DNA of 64,000 bases from Diploptera punctata (lineage: Eukaryota; Arthropoda; Insecta; Blattodea; Blaberidae), in contig JASPKZ010010239.1 of assembly GCA_030220185.1 (NCBI GenBank), positions 2,002,001-2,066,000 on the forward strand, read 5' to 3'. Positions 11,012-20,712 of the stretch are shown here, piece after piece. Positions within the stretch are counted from its first letter, which is position 1, and the number at the start of each line of letters is the position of its first letter. The notes under the pieces are model-generated. The model was given only the letters and a program-made list of their open reading frames with translations, had not been told where the DNA came from and did not search any database. The translations under genes were made by a program, and so were the position numbers.

Positions 11012-11506
11012 TAAGTGTCAGGGACTGATTCCTGAACGGAAATGAAGGAAAAAAGGTCCTATAAACATGTGTCCGGAAATGAACGATGTGCGTGCAACGA
11101 CAACAAATCGTCCCAGCCGACAGTACATACATCACAACAGATGTTCAAAGTGGCCTCCACGGGATGCAATGCAAGCGCTCACACGTCGTATCATGGATTG
11201 CTCCACTCTTTCGCATGTTCCGGCCGCTCTTCGAATAGCGTCACAGGCGACACTTCGCGACGTGGACACGGTGTTGAAGGGTATGCATATCAGAAACTGG
11301 TTCAGCATACACAACGCTTTTCAGATGCCCTCAGAAGTAAAAATCCAGGGGGTTTAAGTCCGGTGATCTAGCAGGCTATGTAACGGGGCCGAGAGAATAA
11401 TGTCATTCGTCAGTGCCATATACCGTGGGGATGATGCATTTATGTACACTTATTCATAGGACATTTTTCCTCCTTTTCCAGTCAGGAATCAATCCTTGCA
11501 GTTATT
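11012..11506 (-). mobile_element. Internally deleted mariner-like element with inverted ends
   Basis: Inverted ends of about 50 bp flank a short interior. The left end contains GACTGATTCCTGAACGGAAA and GTCCTATAAACA; the right end, read on the opposite strand, contains GATTGATTCCTGACTGGAAA and GTCCTATGAATA. Only the last third of a transposase remains inside, on the minus strand. At ~495 bp it is far shorter than an autonomous copy (normally above 1 kb), so it looks like a deletion derivative on the way to becoming a MITE. Confidence 0.78.
11130..11400 (-). pseudogene. Mariner-like transposase, C-terminal fragment
   Basis: On the minus strand the sequence reads (with shifts) through RSPDLNP, the site of the third catalytic Asp, to a tail VACDAIRRAAGTCERV and RRVSACIASRGGHFEHLL before a stop at 11132. 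The ending with a glycine pair and HFEHLL is typical of a large insect mariner-like group. The helix-turn-helix and the first two catalytic boxes are absent. The fragment cannot be active. Confidence 0.8.
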
Positions 11507-11513
11507 CGGTGTA

Positions 11514-11560
11514 ATTAATATATATATATATATATACACATACATACATAAATACATACA
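11514..11560. repeat. (TA)n and CATA-type microsatellite
   Basis: A TA run is followed by ACATACATACATA-type units. Confidence 0.85.
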
Positions 11561-11924
11561 GAGATGTTTTATAAACGATTTGAAAATGCAACATTTCGTG
11601 GAATTCAAAACTGTGGTAATGTAAAGGTAATGCTTTTATTTAAAGTAAATTATTTATATATTTTTTTAAAATACAAAGTTAGGAACTTATATATTATTAT
11701 TGTATCTAAATATGTCATTAACAGGCCAGTGTGCTTACTTAAATTCTAACATTTCTCCTTCATCCGTGTCTATTGTTTTACTTGAAGTATTAAATATTGT
11801 AAATGAAACCTATGTATCTTCCAAGATACACTGTCTGCATATGAGTTAAATTATTTTTTGCCACTAGTTTAATATATTAATTCTTATTTCATTTAATTTA
11901 TTTTTAATCATCATCAATCATCAT
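11561..11924. other. Unassigned stretch
   Basis: No coding or repeat signal that I can support. Confidence 0.4.
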
Positions 11925-12110
11925 CATTCATGCAAGTATTAGGCCATGAGACCTGTCACGGTCTCAAAAATAAATTTTGCATCCAACACTGTTTTGGACG
12001 TCCCAGAGATATTTTGCCTTGAGGATAGTAATGAAGCATAGCTTTTGCAATTCTGTGAGATGACACTCGTAGAAGTAGGGCTTTATCTTTAATAATGCTG
12101 CTTAAATGAA
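11925..12110 (-). pseudogene. Non-LTR 3' end relic (family C)
   Basis: It shares the words AAGTATTAGGCC, TGTCACGGTCTC and a TTTTGCATCCA segment with 53.63-53.84 kb. Both lie beside ATC-type repeats and encode, on the minus strand, traces of the C-terminal GRP-rich tail of family C reverse transcriptase. It is short and heavily mutated. Confidence 0.65.
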
Positions 12111-12248
12111 TATCGATAAAAAATATCAATTTAATGAAACTATTAATAAAGCAAGTCTTTCCTAAATACTGTGTAAAATGCTCATAAATTAATACCAAAT
12201 AATAAATTTTTTACTAATCTTACATTTTGAGAACACACGCACTTCATA

Positions 12249-13200
12249 CTTACTTACTCACTTACTCACTGGCACTATCGAACCCGAAGGTTCATGGCCG
12301 GGCGGACATAAGCTCTCCATACATCCCTATCCTGAGCTAATGCTTTGCAATCATTCCCTGTATAATCTACTTCCCTCAAATCATAGTTAATGTTGTTCTC
12401 CCACCTCATTCTTGGCCTACCAACTGGGCGTTTTCCCTCTGGCTTTCCTACAAGAAGCTTCCATGCACGTCTTTCATTCCCCATACGTGCAACATGTCCA
12501 GCCCATCGCAGTCTACGAGACTTAACTGTTCTTATTATATCTGGCTTCCTATAAAGACCATGTAGTTCATTGTTATGTAGTCTTCTCCATTCACCTGTCT
12601 GTTCATCTCTCTTTGGTCCAAAAATTTTCCTAAGAACTTTATTCTCAAATACTCGTAATCTCCTTTCCTCCCTTAAAGTAAGAGTCCATGTTTCGTACCC
12701 ATGTAATATAACTGGTAGAATAATATTTTTATATATTTTCAGCTTAACGTTTTTTGAAAGGAGTTGGGACATCAAAACTCTCTGCAATGCATAATAGCAC
12801 GCATTTCCAGAATTGAGCCTATGTTTAATTTCTTTGTGCATCTCATTCCTATTTGTGATTATTGTTCCTAGGTATTTGAATTCAGCCACTTCCTGAAAAT
12901 TTCCCTCATTTGTCATTAGCTGTCCATTTCCATTATATACTGAATTTCTACGTGTGACCATATATTTAGTTTTACTGATATTTACTTCCAGTCCTAATTT
13001 CTTAGTGTTTCTCAATAGTGTGTGCGTGTTGGCCTTTAGTATCTCCTCGCTATCGGCCAGTAGTACTACATCATCAGCATAAACTAACAGCTTATTAATA
13101 CCATTGAGTTGTAAGCCTTCCTCATTCTCTAAAGATTTAATGGCATGCTCTAGTACAAAATTAAATAGTAGAGGAAATAGTGCATCTCCTTGCTTCAACC
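12249..13200 (-). mobile_element. Young 5'-truncated non-LTR insertion (family A) with 9-bp target duplication
   Basis: CACTTCATA flanks the insertion on both sides (12240-12248 and 13201-13209). On the minus strand the insert begins abruptly inside the reverse transcriptase and ends in a tail of GTAA/GTGA units. That is the expected product of target-primed reverse transcription with early termination. The reading frame inside is intact, so the insertion is fairly recent. Confidence 0.93.
12275..13198 (-). CDS. Partial reverse transcriptase, C-terminal 307 residues, family A (RTE-like)
   Basis: The frame starts at the 5' truncation point with LKQGDALFPLLFNF (motif B) and continues to LLVYADDVVLL (motif C, YADD near 13070-13081). 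A thumb-like region and the C-terminal tail LRWAGHVARMGNE, GRPRMRWENN and RAYVRPAMNLRV follow, with stop TAG at 12275. There is no real start codon because the N-terminal half, with the endonuclease and motif A, was never copied. No stop or shift interrupts the 307 codons. The family assignment to an RTE-like clade rests on the tail motifs and short tandem tail and is moderate. The fragment is not expected to be functional alone. Six or more decayed relatives lie in this window. Confidence 0.9.
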   Translation of the reverse strand: MKQGDALFPLLFNFVLEHAIKSLENEEGLQLNGINKLLVYADDVVLLADSEEILKANTHTLLRNTKKLGLEVNISKTKYMVTRRNSVYNGNGQLMTNEGNFQEVAEFKYLGTIITNRNEMHKEIKHRLNSGNACYYALQRVLMSQLLSKNVKLKIYKNIILPVILHGYETWTLTLREERRLRVFENKVLRKIFGPKRDEQTGEWRRLHNNELHGLYRKPDIIRTVKSRRLRWAGHVARMGNERRAWKLLVGKPEGKRPVGRPRMRWENNINYDLREVDYTGNDCKALAQDRDVWRAYVRPAMNLRVR

Positions 13201-13304
13201 CACTTCATAAGAAGTTTATTTAGCGATGTAGGGCTTTCCAGGTCTACTTTATACTTAATTCAGTGTTAACTTATGTGACAATCACTGACTGATTTTATTT
13301 ACCA

Positions 13305-13734
13305 GTAGCTAATACCCGGCATGCGTTGCTACGCCTAAATAAATTAAATATTAAGGGTTCATTAAATTTTATGGTAAACACTTGGGCGAACCAAACATAG
13401 TGGTTGCTAGTCAGTTTATAATGTCGGATTTCAGGTAAACCTCCATTTCGTATTGTCAGATTTTGCTCATTTTTTTTGATAACACCTACCTCGGTCTATT
13501 TTAATACGGTGTGATGAGTTCCGTTGTGAAACATCGAAAATTATGACCGCTAGAGCGGTTTTGAAATTTTCACTTCAGGTGAACTCCTACACCTAATGGT
13601 TTTAGAGGAGCTAATTGTGAATCTAAACCATCCACGGATCCACACACACACACGCACACACAATTTCACGATATTCGGTCGAGCCACTTTCGAGTTCTTC
13701 CAAGATTAACACATGATTCTATAGGCCTAATGTA
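13305..13734 (+). repeat. Interspersed repeat with ACCCGGC-TGCG-TGCTACGCC start
   Basis: It opens with AGCTAATACCCGGCATGCG and GTTGCTACGCCTAAATAAA, almost the same as the start of the repeat at 24.29 kb. A CA array sits near 13641-13662. Downstream words (GCTAGAGCGGTTTTGAAATT, CAGGTGAACTCC) resemble weaker matches near 41.6 kb and, inverted, near 58.0 kb. No coding frame is visible. I cannot name the family. Confidence 0.6.
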
Positions 13735-14178
13735 GAAGACTATTTAACTCATGCCCCAAATGGGAGTCAATGACCAATCACGTTTCAATGATTTCTGTTT
13801 TACAACCAATCAGAGTCGTGTTTCACCAAATATTTATCAGTGTTATAATTACCATATTAAAGAAAGCTCCTCCTTACAATATTGCGTTCCTTTGGCAATA
13901 AATAGCATGATCTGGTTGCAGTGATAAACAAAAGAAGCAGTAGAAGCGTACCTATAGTTTCTCATTTGTTTTCAAACATCGCCGTTTACATTAAATATAT
14001 AAATATTTTAAAATAACTATAGTTAAATAATGATTTGTGAGTAAACAGCTTAATTTTATTCGTTAAATAGTCCTAACAAATGCCACTCTTGATTTCCAAA
14101 TTCTCTAGATAAATTCACTCCTCACTTCGTGAGTCGTGAATTTATCGATAATTTGGAAATCACTCGTGGCATTACTTA
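13735..14178 (+). repeat. ACTCATGCCCC repeat family, copy 1 (shortened)
   Basis: One of four copies. It starts GACTATTTAACTCATGCCCC and ends CGTGGCATTACTTATGATAA. A strongly conserved block lies at about 13958-14090. Near the 3' end (14082-14171) is an imperfect palindrome: TGCCACTCTTGATTTCCAAA pairs with TTTGGAAATCACTCGTGGCA, with an inner stem GTGAATTTAT. This copy lacks part of the left half present in the longer copies. No coding frame. Confidence 0.85.
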
Positions 14179-14476
14179 TGATAATTACACGTGTCTCAGA
14201 ATACCGGCTATATTATAAGAAATTTTTATTTCGGTATAGGGTCTGATTGGGATCTGATCGCCCTCATGAGACCAACTGAGTAGCTACATCATATGAGAAA
14301 TAGCGAAATCTAGTTAGAAATTCGTATTAAGGTTAAGTGATTCCATCACGCTACCCTCATGACTCATCTGGTGGTCTGATACAGAAACAAATTCTGTTCG
14401 CATTATCTCTTCGGGCTGTCCTGCCATGAATTATTTATTTCGCAGATATTTGCCCTTAAATAATTTGTAATATAAA

Positions 14477-14788
14477 GGTAAAGGTAAAGGTAAAGTGTTC
14501 CCACTACAGGCCTCAGGAGGCCCTTGGGGTAGTAGGAGGTTAAGGCTCCCACTTTTTCTTGACAATCGGCACTTTATGTCAGCCGGGTTGTCAGCCCTGC
14601 GTGACGGCCGCCTTTACCCCAGAACAAGCGTCTGGTTCTCATTTCAGTTAGAGGCTGAGTCGACCCCAGGGCCATAGTGCCGCCAGAAGGTTTGGGTCAG
14701 TTTAAAAATCCTGACCCCACCGGGACTCGAACCCTCGACCTTCCGGCTTGTAGCGCAGTGCCTTAACCACTACGCTACGGCGTGCCCC
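14477..14788 (-). mobile_element. tRNA-derived SINE (family S2) with 16-bp target duplication
   Basis: A perfect direct repeat TAATTTGTAATATAAA flanks it (14461-14476 and 14789-14804). On the minus strand the head reads GTAGCGTAGTGGTTAAGGCA (A box) and then GGGTTCGAGTCCCGG (B box). The body has AATCGGCAC- and GAGTCGACCCCAGG-type words, and the 3' end is a (TTTACC)n tail. A decayed copy lies at 58684-58960. Confidence 0.95.
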
Positions 14789-14924
14789 TAATTTGTAATA
14801 TAAATACCAGAAAACATTAAAGAAATGTCACTAAAATTAATTCGAAATAAATAATTTAAATTGTAAAACAAGTAATTTGCTATCAACAGACAATCGATAA
14901 AAAGTGTATGCCTAATTAAATGAT

Positions 14925-15300
14925 CCGCGCTGTAGCCGAGCGGTTTAAGGCATCCTCCCTTATTACGGTTCTACGGGACTTGCGGCTGGTTGGAATACCA
15001 ATGCGGTAAGAAATTTTGTCATTGGATTTCGGCCAGTATGGGGCCGGTGCCCTTCCCAACATCGGGACGAATTTGGATAGCTGAAATGTGTAGCGGCTCC
15101 AGGTTGAGAAAACCAGCTTTAACAGTTGGGAGACCAGACATGATGTGGACCTATTGTCCAGATGTCTCCCTGTAGTGGCTATATGGATGTTAGAGTGGAT
15201 GTTATGTCAGCAGCCGAATATACGATAAGATCCACCTAGGCCTGTCTGTCACGCCATGGAGTATGAACGTCTTGACACTACGGATTAAATGGGTTTTAAA
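14925..15300 (+). mobile_element. tRNA-derived SINE (family S1), older copy
   Basis: The head GCTGTAGCCGAGCGGTTTAA and body words CCAGTATGGGGCCGGTGCCC and GTAGCGGCTCCAGGTTGAG match the S1 copy at 9936. The B box is damaged (TGGTTGGAATACC) and the 3' part diverges. I could not settle a target duplication. Confidence 0.85.
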
Positions 15301-15479
15301 AAAAAGTCTTTTTCTAAGGTCATGATCTAAACTTGGATTTTAGGTCTTCAAAAACGGGAGAGAAGTATTACATTATCATGCGGAGAAAATGTAGCACCGG
15401 TACTTTTCTAGGTAAAGGGCATAAATGTTACTAACAATTAAAACAGTATTGAACATAAATTAATGCCATCTCTAAGGCA

Positions 15480-15710
15480 ACACGAACATTTAAAATAAAC
15501 CTCACCATTCACTCATTACATATAATAAACACGGCGAATTTTATATGGGTACTTGTGAAAACCGGATGATGCTGGGGCATTATTTGCGCCTTAACATTTC
15601 CTGATAGTTTTCTTGTAGATGATGAAATACCTCGAATAACTCACACAGGAAACTTGTTACAATCCGGGATCGAATCCGAATCCGCTGCGTCTGAAAATAA
15701 ATATACCACC
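15480..15710 (-). mobile_element. tRNA-derived SINE relic (family S4)
   Basis: On the minus strand a B-box-like GATTCGATCCCGG follows the head. The body resembles 52.2-52.56 kb (CAC-ATTCACTCA, AACACGGCGAAT with small changes). Both ends are unclear. Confidence 0.6.
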
Positions 15711-16535
15711 AGACAACAGCCATATACAATAAGTTCTCCAGAGAGAGAAAGAAAAACTCTGCTCTTTTTTAAAATGTTTGTCAATTATGTTCTAGTGCAT
15801 TTATCATATATATACTTCATCTTTGTAGCCAGTAACCGAAATTCCTATATGTGGCAGAACATTATTCTACAGTATTCGTTATTCGTGCCACATGTGGAAA
15901 GATTCAGAATTCCCTAGTGTTTGAATCAACATGTTGGATTATTTATGGCGAACAAAATTTTAAAGTTTCAGAAACCCATTTTAACTCCCCAGGTCATGCA
16001 GGTAGAATTGAATTTCCAATAGAACTAATTAAATAATTAATAAAAGTATGGTGTGCTGTGATTACAATTAGCAAGTAAAATCCACAAGTGAAAATGCAGA
16101 AGCAATTACTGGGATCATGACGCAGTTAATCATGCTGTAAGCCTGCGTAAAATAAAGCCTTCATATTGATTGTTATTATAACTCCACAAGGATATAGAAC
16201 TGTAAGGGAAATAGAAATGTTTGCTTGGAGTTTGAATGTACATATTTTAAAATGTAAAACGCTGTGTTTATGCAAACTGGGTACTGTAGCATGTTAAAAT
16301 ATTCACATACACATATTCCAATATTAATGTTCATTTAACGTAAAATAAAGCTCAATGTTACACAGGTAAAATAGCATGTTTATAAATTTACTTCACCATT
16401 ATATTTAGATCTGAATCGTACATTGTATTTTTAATTTTAGCGAATTTCGGAGGAATGCAACTGTTGAAGTTCAGGCCTACATGTAAAAAGATGTTTCGAA
16501 ATGTTTTACAAAACTTCAATTATATTACTAATACA
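15711..16535. other. Unassigned stretch
   Basis: Short open frames occur but none has a recognisable motif. No repeat seen. Confidence 0.4.
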
Positions 16536-16771
16536 GATGAAAGTTAAAAATTAAATTATACCTGTTGGTAGGTGCCGTTGTCCTCAACTTTGTTAATATA
16601 TTGTATATAAAATTAACTGGAGCGCTTTCGGAAGTTACCTTCCATCTTCTGCAGGTTGTGTTTCCGCTACAACTTCCGAAAGCGCTCCAGTTAATTTTAT
16701 ATACAATATATTAACAAATTTGAGGACGACGGCACCTACCAAGAGGTACAATTTAATTTTTAACTTTCATC
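16536..16771. repeat. Fold-back (palindromic) element, small hairpin
   Basis: The left arm 16536-16636 and right arm 16671-16771 are inverted copies of about 100 bp with a ~34-bp spacer. The arms carry GGTAGGTGCCG-, GAGGACGACGGC- and GGAGCGCTTTCGGAAGTT-type words. The inner edge contains an AGAAGATGGAAG-loop-CTTCCGAAAGCG block, shared in form with three other palindromes in this window. Confidence 0.92.
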
Positions 16772-17815
16772 AAATGGCTTCACCTCAACGGAATTTGATC
16801 TGAATTTTACTAGTATTGATTACTAATACTGGTCCTATCGAATCCGTAGGCAGCTCCCCATACATCCCTACTTTTGACGTATGTATTCCAATCATACCCT
16901 GCATAATTTACCTCCCTCAGATAACGGTTAGTTTATTCTATCATCTTATTATTGCCATATATACTGAGCGCTTTGCTCTGATTTTCCGCCAGTTTCCTTC
17001 ACCCACTGTCGTTCCTCATTCGAGCTATATGTTCTACCCATCGCAGTCTACGTGACTTAATTGTTCATATTACATCTGGTTTCTCGCAAATATCAAGTAG
17101 CTCACTATTATGTAGGCCTAGACTTTTGTAGAAGATGTATTTCCGCTCAGATATAAGCTCTCTATACATCCGTATCCTAAACATATGTATTCCAATCATA
17201 CCCTGGGTATAATTTATTTCCCTCAGATCACGATTAATAATATTCTCCTATATTATATTTGTCATATCTACTGAACGCTTTCCCTCTGGTTCTCCTTCTT
17301 CCTATAACCCTCTTTCGTTTATCATTCGCGTTTATAGAGAGCTTATATCTGAGCGGAAATACATCTTCTACAAAAGTCTAGGCCTACATAATAGTGAGCT
17401 ACTTGATATTTGCGAGAAACCAGATGTAATATGAACAATTAAGTCACGTAGACTGCGATGGGTAGAACATATAGCTCGAATGAGGAACGACAGTGGGTGA
17501 AGGAAACTGGCGGAAAATCAGAGCAAAGCGCTCAGTATATATGGCAATAATAAGATGATAGAATAAACTAACCGTTATCTGTGAGAGGTAAATTATGCAG
17601 GGTATGATTGGAAAGTAGGGATGTATGGGGAGCTGCCTACGGATTCGATAGGGCCAGTATTAGTAATCAATACTAGTAAAATTCAGATCAAATTCCGTTG
17701 AGGTGAAGCCATTTGATGAAAGTTAAAAATTAAATTGTACCTCTTGGTAGGTGCCGTCGTCCTCAAATGTGTTAATATATTGTATACAAAATTAACTGGA
17801 GCGCTTTCGGAAGTT
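16671..17815. repeat. Large nested palindrome (~0.48-kb arms)
   Basis: The arm 16671-17165 recurs inverted at 17333-17815 with high identity, leaving a ~167-bp loop. Each arm contains one fold-back arm plus a family A retrotransposon 3' fragment. With the adjacent small hairpin, the fold-back arm appears three times, in alternating orientation. Folded, it would be a cruciform of more than 1 kb. Assembly error is possible, but the scattered differences between arms argue for real DNA. Confidence 0.93.
16830..17330 (-). pseudogene. Family A retrotransposon 3' fragments within palindrome
   Basis: On the minus strand the left arm and loop carry traces of the C-terminal tail (LRW-EH-ARM-like text, LREVNYAG-type text). 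The fragment continues inverted in the right arm (17340-17660). Two slightly different copies of the 3' region meet in the loop. No open frame of useful length remains. Confidence 0.75.
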
Positions 17816-17829
17816 ACCTTCCATCTTCT

Positions 17830-17990
17830 GCAATGAGACTTAATTGTTCGTATTGCATTTGGTTTCCCACAAAGGTCATGTAGCTCACTGTTATGTAGTT
17901 ATATTATGTTCTATTCACTTGTCTGTTCGTCTCTCTTTGTCCAAAATTTGTCCTAAGAATTTTGTTTTCAAATGTTCTCACTCGAAGAAT
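17830..17990 (-). pseudogene. Family A reverse transcriptase fragment
   Basis: Minus-strand text corresponds to the FENKVLRKIFGPKRDEQTGEW and RKPDIIRTVKS region of the intact frame at 12275-13198, with several stops and gaps. It continues the retrotransposon sequence that the palindrome interrupts. Confidence 0.72.
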
Positions 17991-18065
17991 GCTTTTGTTT
18001 CCTTTACTTACTATAGGCCTACACCTAAAATTATAACAAACAAAATGCATTTGCATATTGTATAG

Positions 18066-18586
18066 TTGTGTATGAATTGTGCGATTTAACGTTCAAAAGA
18101 TCTCAAGTTTTTTTCGGAAACAAACTAGGCATTTAGCCAACAACTAAGAAACTCAAGAACGAATTCGTCAACCTACGGAATCGGACCATTAGGAACGCGG
18201 GTTAAACTGTATAAATCCCTCAAGTGGCTCAAGTTTTGACATTTCGTAACACAAATCGATATATGCAGTTGAAATGAAATGAGTAAGGTATTTTACAAAC
18301 ATTATTGCTGTTCATTTGAAATCCGAAATTAAAAAATCGCTGTACCGATCGCTATGTTTATTTGATCGCTACTAAACGGTGTGTACCATTTAAATAAGGA
18401 AATTAAGATAGAGTTCAGTAATCAGTTAAATCAGATCATAAATTCACTTTCTGAGAAGTTCATTAGAGCTGCTGCGTGATGGACTTAGTTTATCCAACAC
18501 CAAAGGATTTCACGGTTAGCCGTTCTCCTACGGGGACAGGGTGGAACTATTATAATTTCGCCGGTTTTTATTTATGAATTTCTTGA
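18066..18586. other. Unassigned stretch, weak repeat similarity
   Basis: The part near 18170-18350 shares scattered words (AATCGGAC-ATTA, AAAAATCGCT) with 57.94-58.15 kb. The match is too weak to define a family. Confidence 0.35.
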
Positions 18587-19125
18587 AATAAAAGGAAAAA
18601 TAATACAAAAAGAAATAGCAATAAAGTATCTGGGTGTTGATTAATACTAGCTGTGAAGCTCTGCAGAATGAAGTTGCTTCCAAGCTAATCAAGCAGCGAG
18701 AATAGTGAAATTGATGAAATAATATTATATGGAAAAACAAACACTTAAATAAGGATACCAAGACAGGAATGTATAAAGCTGTCATATGCCCTATTTCCAT
18801 CTATGCTTCTGAGTAAATGACGGATACTTCTGGAACTTACAGATTCTAGAGACAAACAAAATGAACATTTTAAGAATAATTGTGCATAAAACTACAAGAG
18901 GTAACTTAAGAAGTGAAGAGACCAGAAAATAATTAAATATCCAAGCAATAGGTGATTGGGGGAATAGAATAACTAAATGAAACCAACACAATCTCGCATG
19001 ACGTCGGACAGAATTGTACGTGTGGCGAGGGATAATGTACCGGTAGGCGGGTTGAGACCACCTAGAAGACCGAAAAGGTGATGGAGGGTCTCTTAATATA
19101 ATGAGAAGTGGAAGAAGAATACATT
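18587..19125 (+). pseudogene. Non-LTR reverse transcriptase C-terminal relic (family E)
   Basis: With several frameshifts the plus strand reads IKYLGV, IIWKNKHLNKDTKTG, YKAVICPISIYASE, then RIVRVARDNVPVGG and RRPKR, and ends in a GAAGAAG-type tail. This order (KYLG, repeat of the WKN segment, YASE, arginine-rich GRP end) is standard for the C-terminal third of non-LTR polyproteins. The catalytic part is absent. Confidence 0.78.
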
Positions 19126-19205
19126 TTATTTTTTATTTAATGTGTGTACAAAAAACATATTAAATATTCAAAAGGTATAGAGATAAAAATGTCCCTCTAA
19201 TTGTT

Positions 19206-19231
19206 AATATATATATATATATATATATATA
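19206..19231. repeat. (TA)n microsatellite
   Basis: Uninterrupted TA run. Confidence 0.95.
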
Positions 19232-19584
19232 AATTACAGTTAGGTCTATAATTTATTTAATAATTTAATTGAAAAATGAAGCAGAATATGATATTACGGT
19301 TGTAGAAATATTAAATTGTCCAATTAGAATATAAAGGTTAGTAAGATAGACATCGAGTATGTTGGCTGAGACAACAGCGTTTGAGATTCGAATTCCGAAT
19401 GTCGCTAAGTGGATATCCACTTGCCAACTAACGTTATTAGTCTTTCCTAATTTTTCTCATAATCGAATCTTTGCTACCAAGACCCATCTCGTAAACGATT
19501 ATGGCTTAGACAATTTTGATAAGTACCAGCAACTTTATTTGTTCTTCTTTTGGTTCCTTTTTTTACATGGGATAAATCTACAAG
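19232..19584. other. Unassigned stretch
   Basis: Part of a 157-codon open frame (19359-19832) lies here. It has no recognisable motif, and its second half overlaps a SINE relic, so I do not call it a gene. Confidence 0.4.
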
Positions 19585-19725
19585 TCAGGACCCACGAACT
19601 TATTTTCTTACCGAAGAAAGATGTTTTTACGTATTGTACTTCCCGAAAAAATCCATCTACCCCAGAAGAGTTTGAACCCGCGAATTTTGATACTATAGGT
19701 GAGTACGGTAGCACTAATGCATTCG
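19585..19725 (-). mobile_element. tRNA-derived SINE relic (family S3)
   Basis: Plus-strand words AAAAATCCATCTACCCCAG and TTTGAACCCGCGAA match the better copy at 45845-45985. The head lies on the minus strand, where TTCAAAC is the B box. Strongly decayed. Confidence 0.6.
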
Positions 19726-20089
19726 AATTGACATTACACAGAATAGATATGCATAGCCAACATATATCTAAAATTATTTATGAGTTCAGCCTTTATGATG
19801 AAGTGTCTATAAATAAACGTGAAGAAACGTGAATTAAACAATACACAAATAGATCAATTCTTGCAAACATTATCTTTCCACTTCATAGTCTAGAATGCCT
19901 TTGGTCTATAAGTCGATTTTGGCCTCACGTCCACATGTATTAATCACAGAGGTGGGCATTAATACTGTGATTATTATTTTTTATAAATAAACAAAGAAAG
20001 TGGACAAATGTGACATATCTTGAATGTTACATTTCTGTTATATGTTTAATTACAATAATGTTATGACTGTAGGCCTCTTTACTTATAAA

Positions 20090-20145
20090 ATACTGATTAT
20101 TATTATTATTATTATTATAATCATCATCATCATCATCATCAACAA
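20090..20145. repeat. (ATT)n(ATC)n compound microsatellite
   Basis: About eight ATT units followed by about eight ATC units. It abuts the 3' end of the minus-strand retrotransposon relic and is probably that element's tail. Confidence 0.92.
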
Positions 20146-20712
20146 TCACGGATTAAGCCCGTGTGGCTTGTTCCGGTCTCATGGATTCTCATTCAGAAGT
20201 TGGATTCATCTCTTCTTCGGTCTACCAACATTCCTGCGTCCTTTTGGTTTGTATTTAAGTATAAATTTGGGAATGCGATCATATTCCATTCTTTGGACAT
20301 GTTCTTTCCATTTTTTCTAGATTCTTTTATTCTATTTAAGAATTTAAAGATATTTAGCTCATTTCTAATATCTTCACTTCTTCTCTTATCTAGAAGTTTG
20401 CAACCAGCCACACTTCTCAGAAAACTCATTTCAGCTGCTTCTATGATCTTCTCTTCTCTTTTAGTTAAAACCCAAAATTCACTACCATACAATAGTAAGG
20501 GGACTGCCACTACTTTATAAAATTTTAGTTTTGTTTCTTTTCTTGTGCTTTTAAATATCCTTTTGATTGTTCCACATATATAATTAAATTTATTAAGTTT
20601 GTTAAATAGATCCTCATTTTTAAAATAGGAGATTTCATAACCCAGGTATTGTTCAATGAGTTTCCCCTCCAGAATTATTTTAGCTCTTACGGTATATGAT
20701 CCCTTATTTAGT
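20146..20712 (-). pseudogene. Non-LTR reverse transcriptase C-terminal relic (family C)
   Basis: On the minus strand, text begins with a RAKIILEGKLIEQYLGYE segment, followed by CGTIKRIFKSTRKET and, from 20510 down, AVPLLLYGSEFWVLTK, EAAEMSFLRSVAGCKLL and RRSEDIRNEL. It aligns end to end with the family C copy at 46336-46992. The polymerase active-site motifs lie upstream of this fragment and are missing. The 3' end meets the ATC/ATT array. Confidence 0.85.

Noticed and set aside
19359..19832. 157-codon open frame on the plus strand
   Set aside because: No recognisable motif, and its second half overlaps a tRNA-derived SINE relic. Such frames arise by chance in AT-rich DNA.
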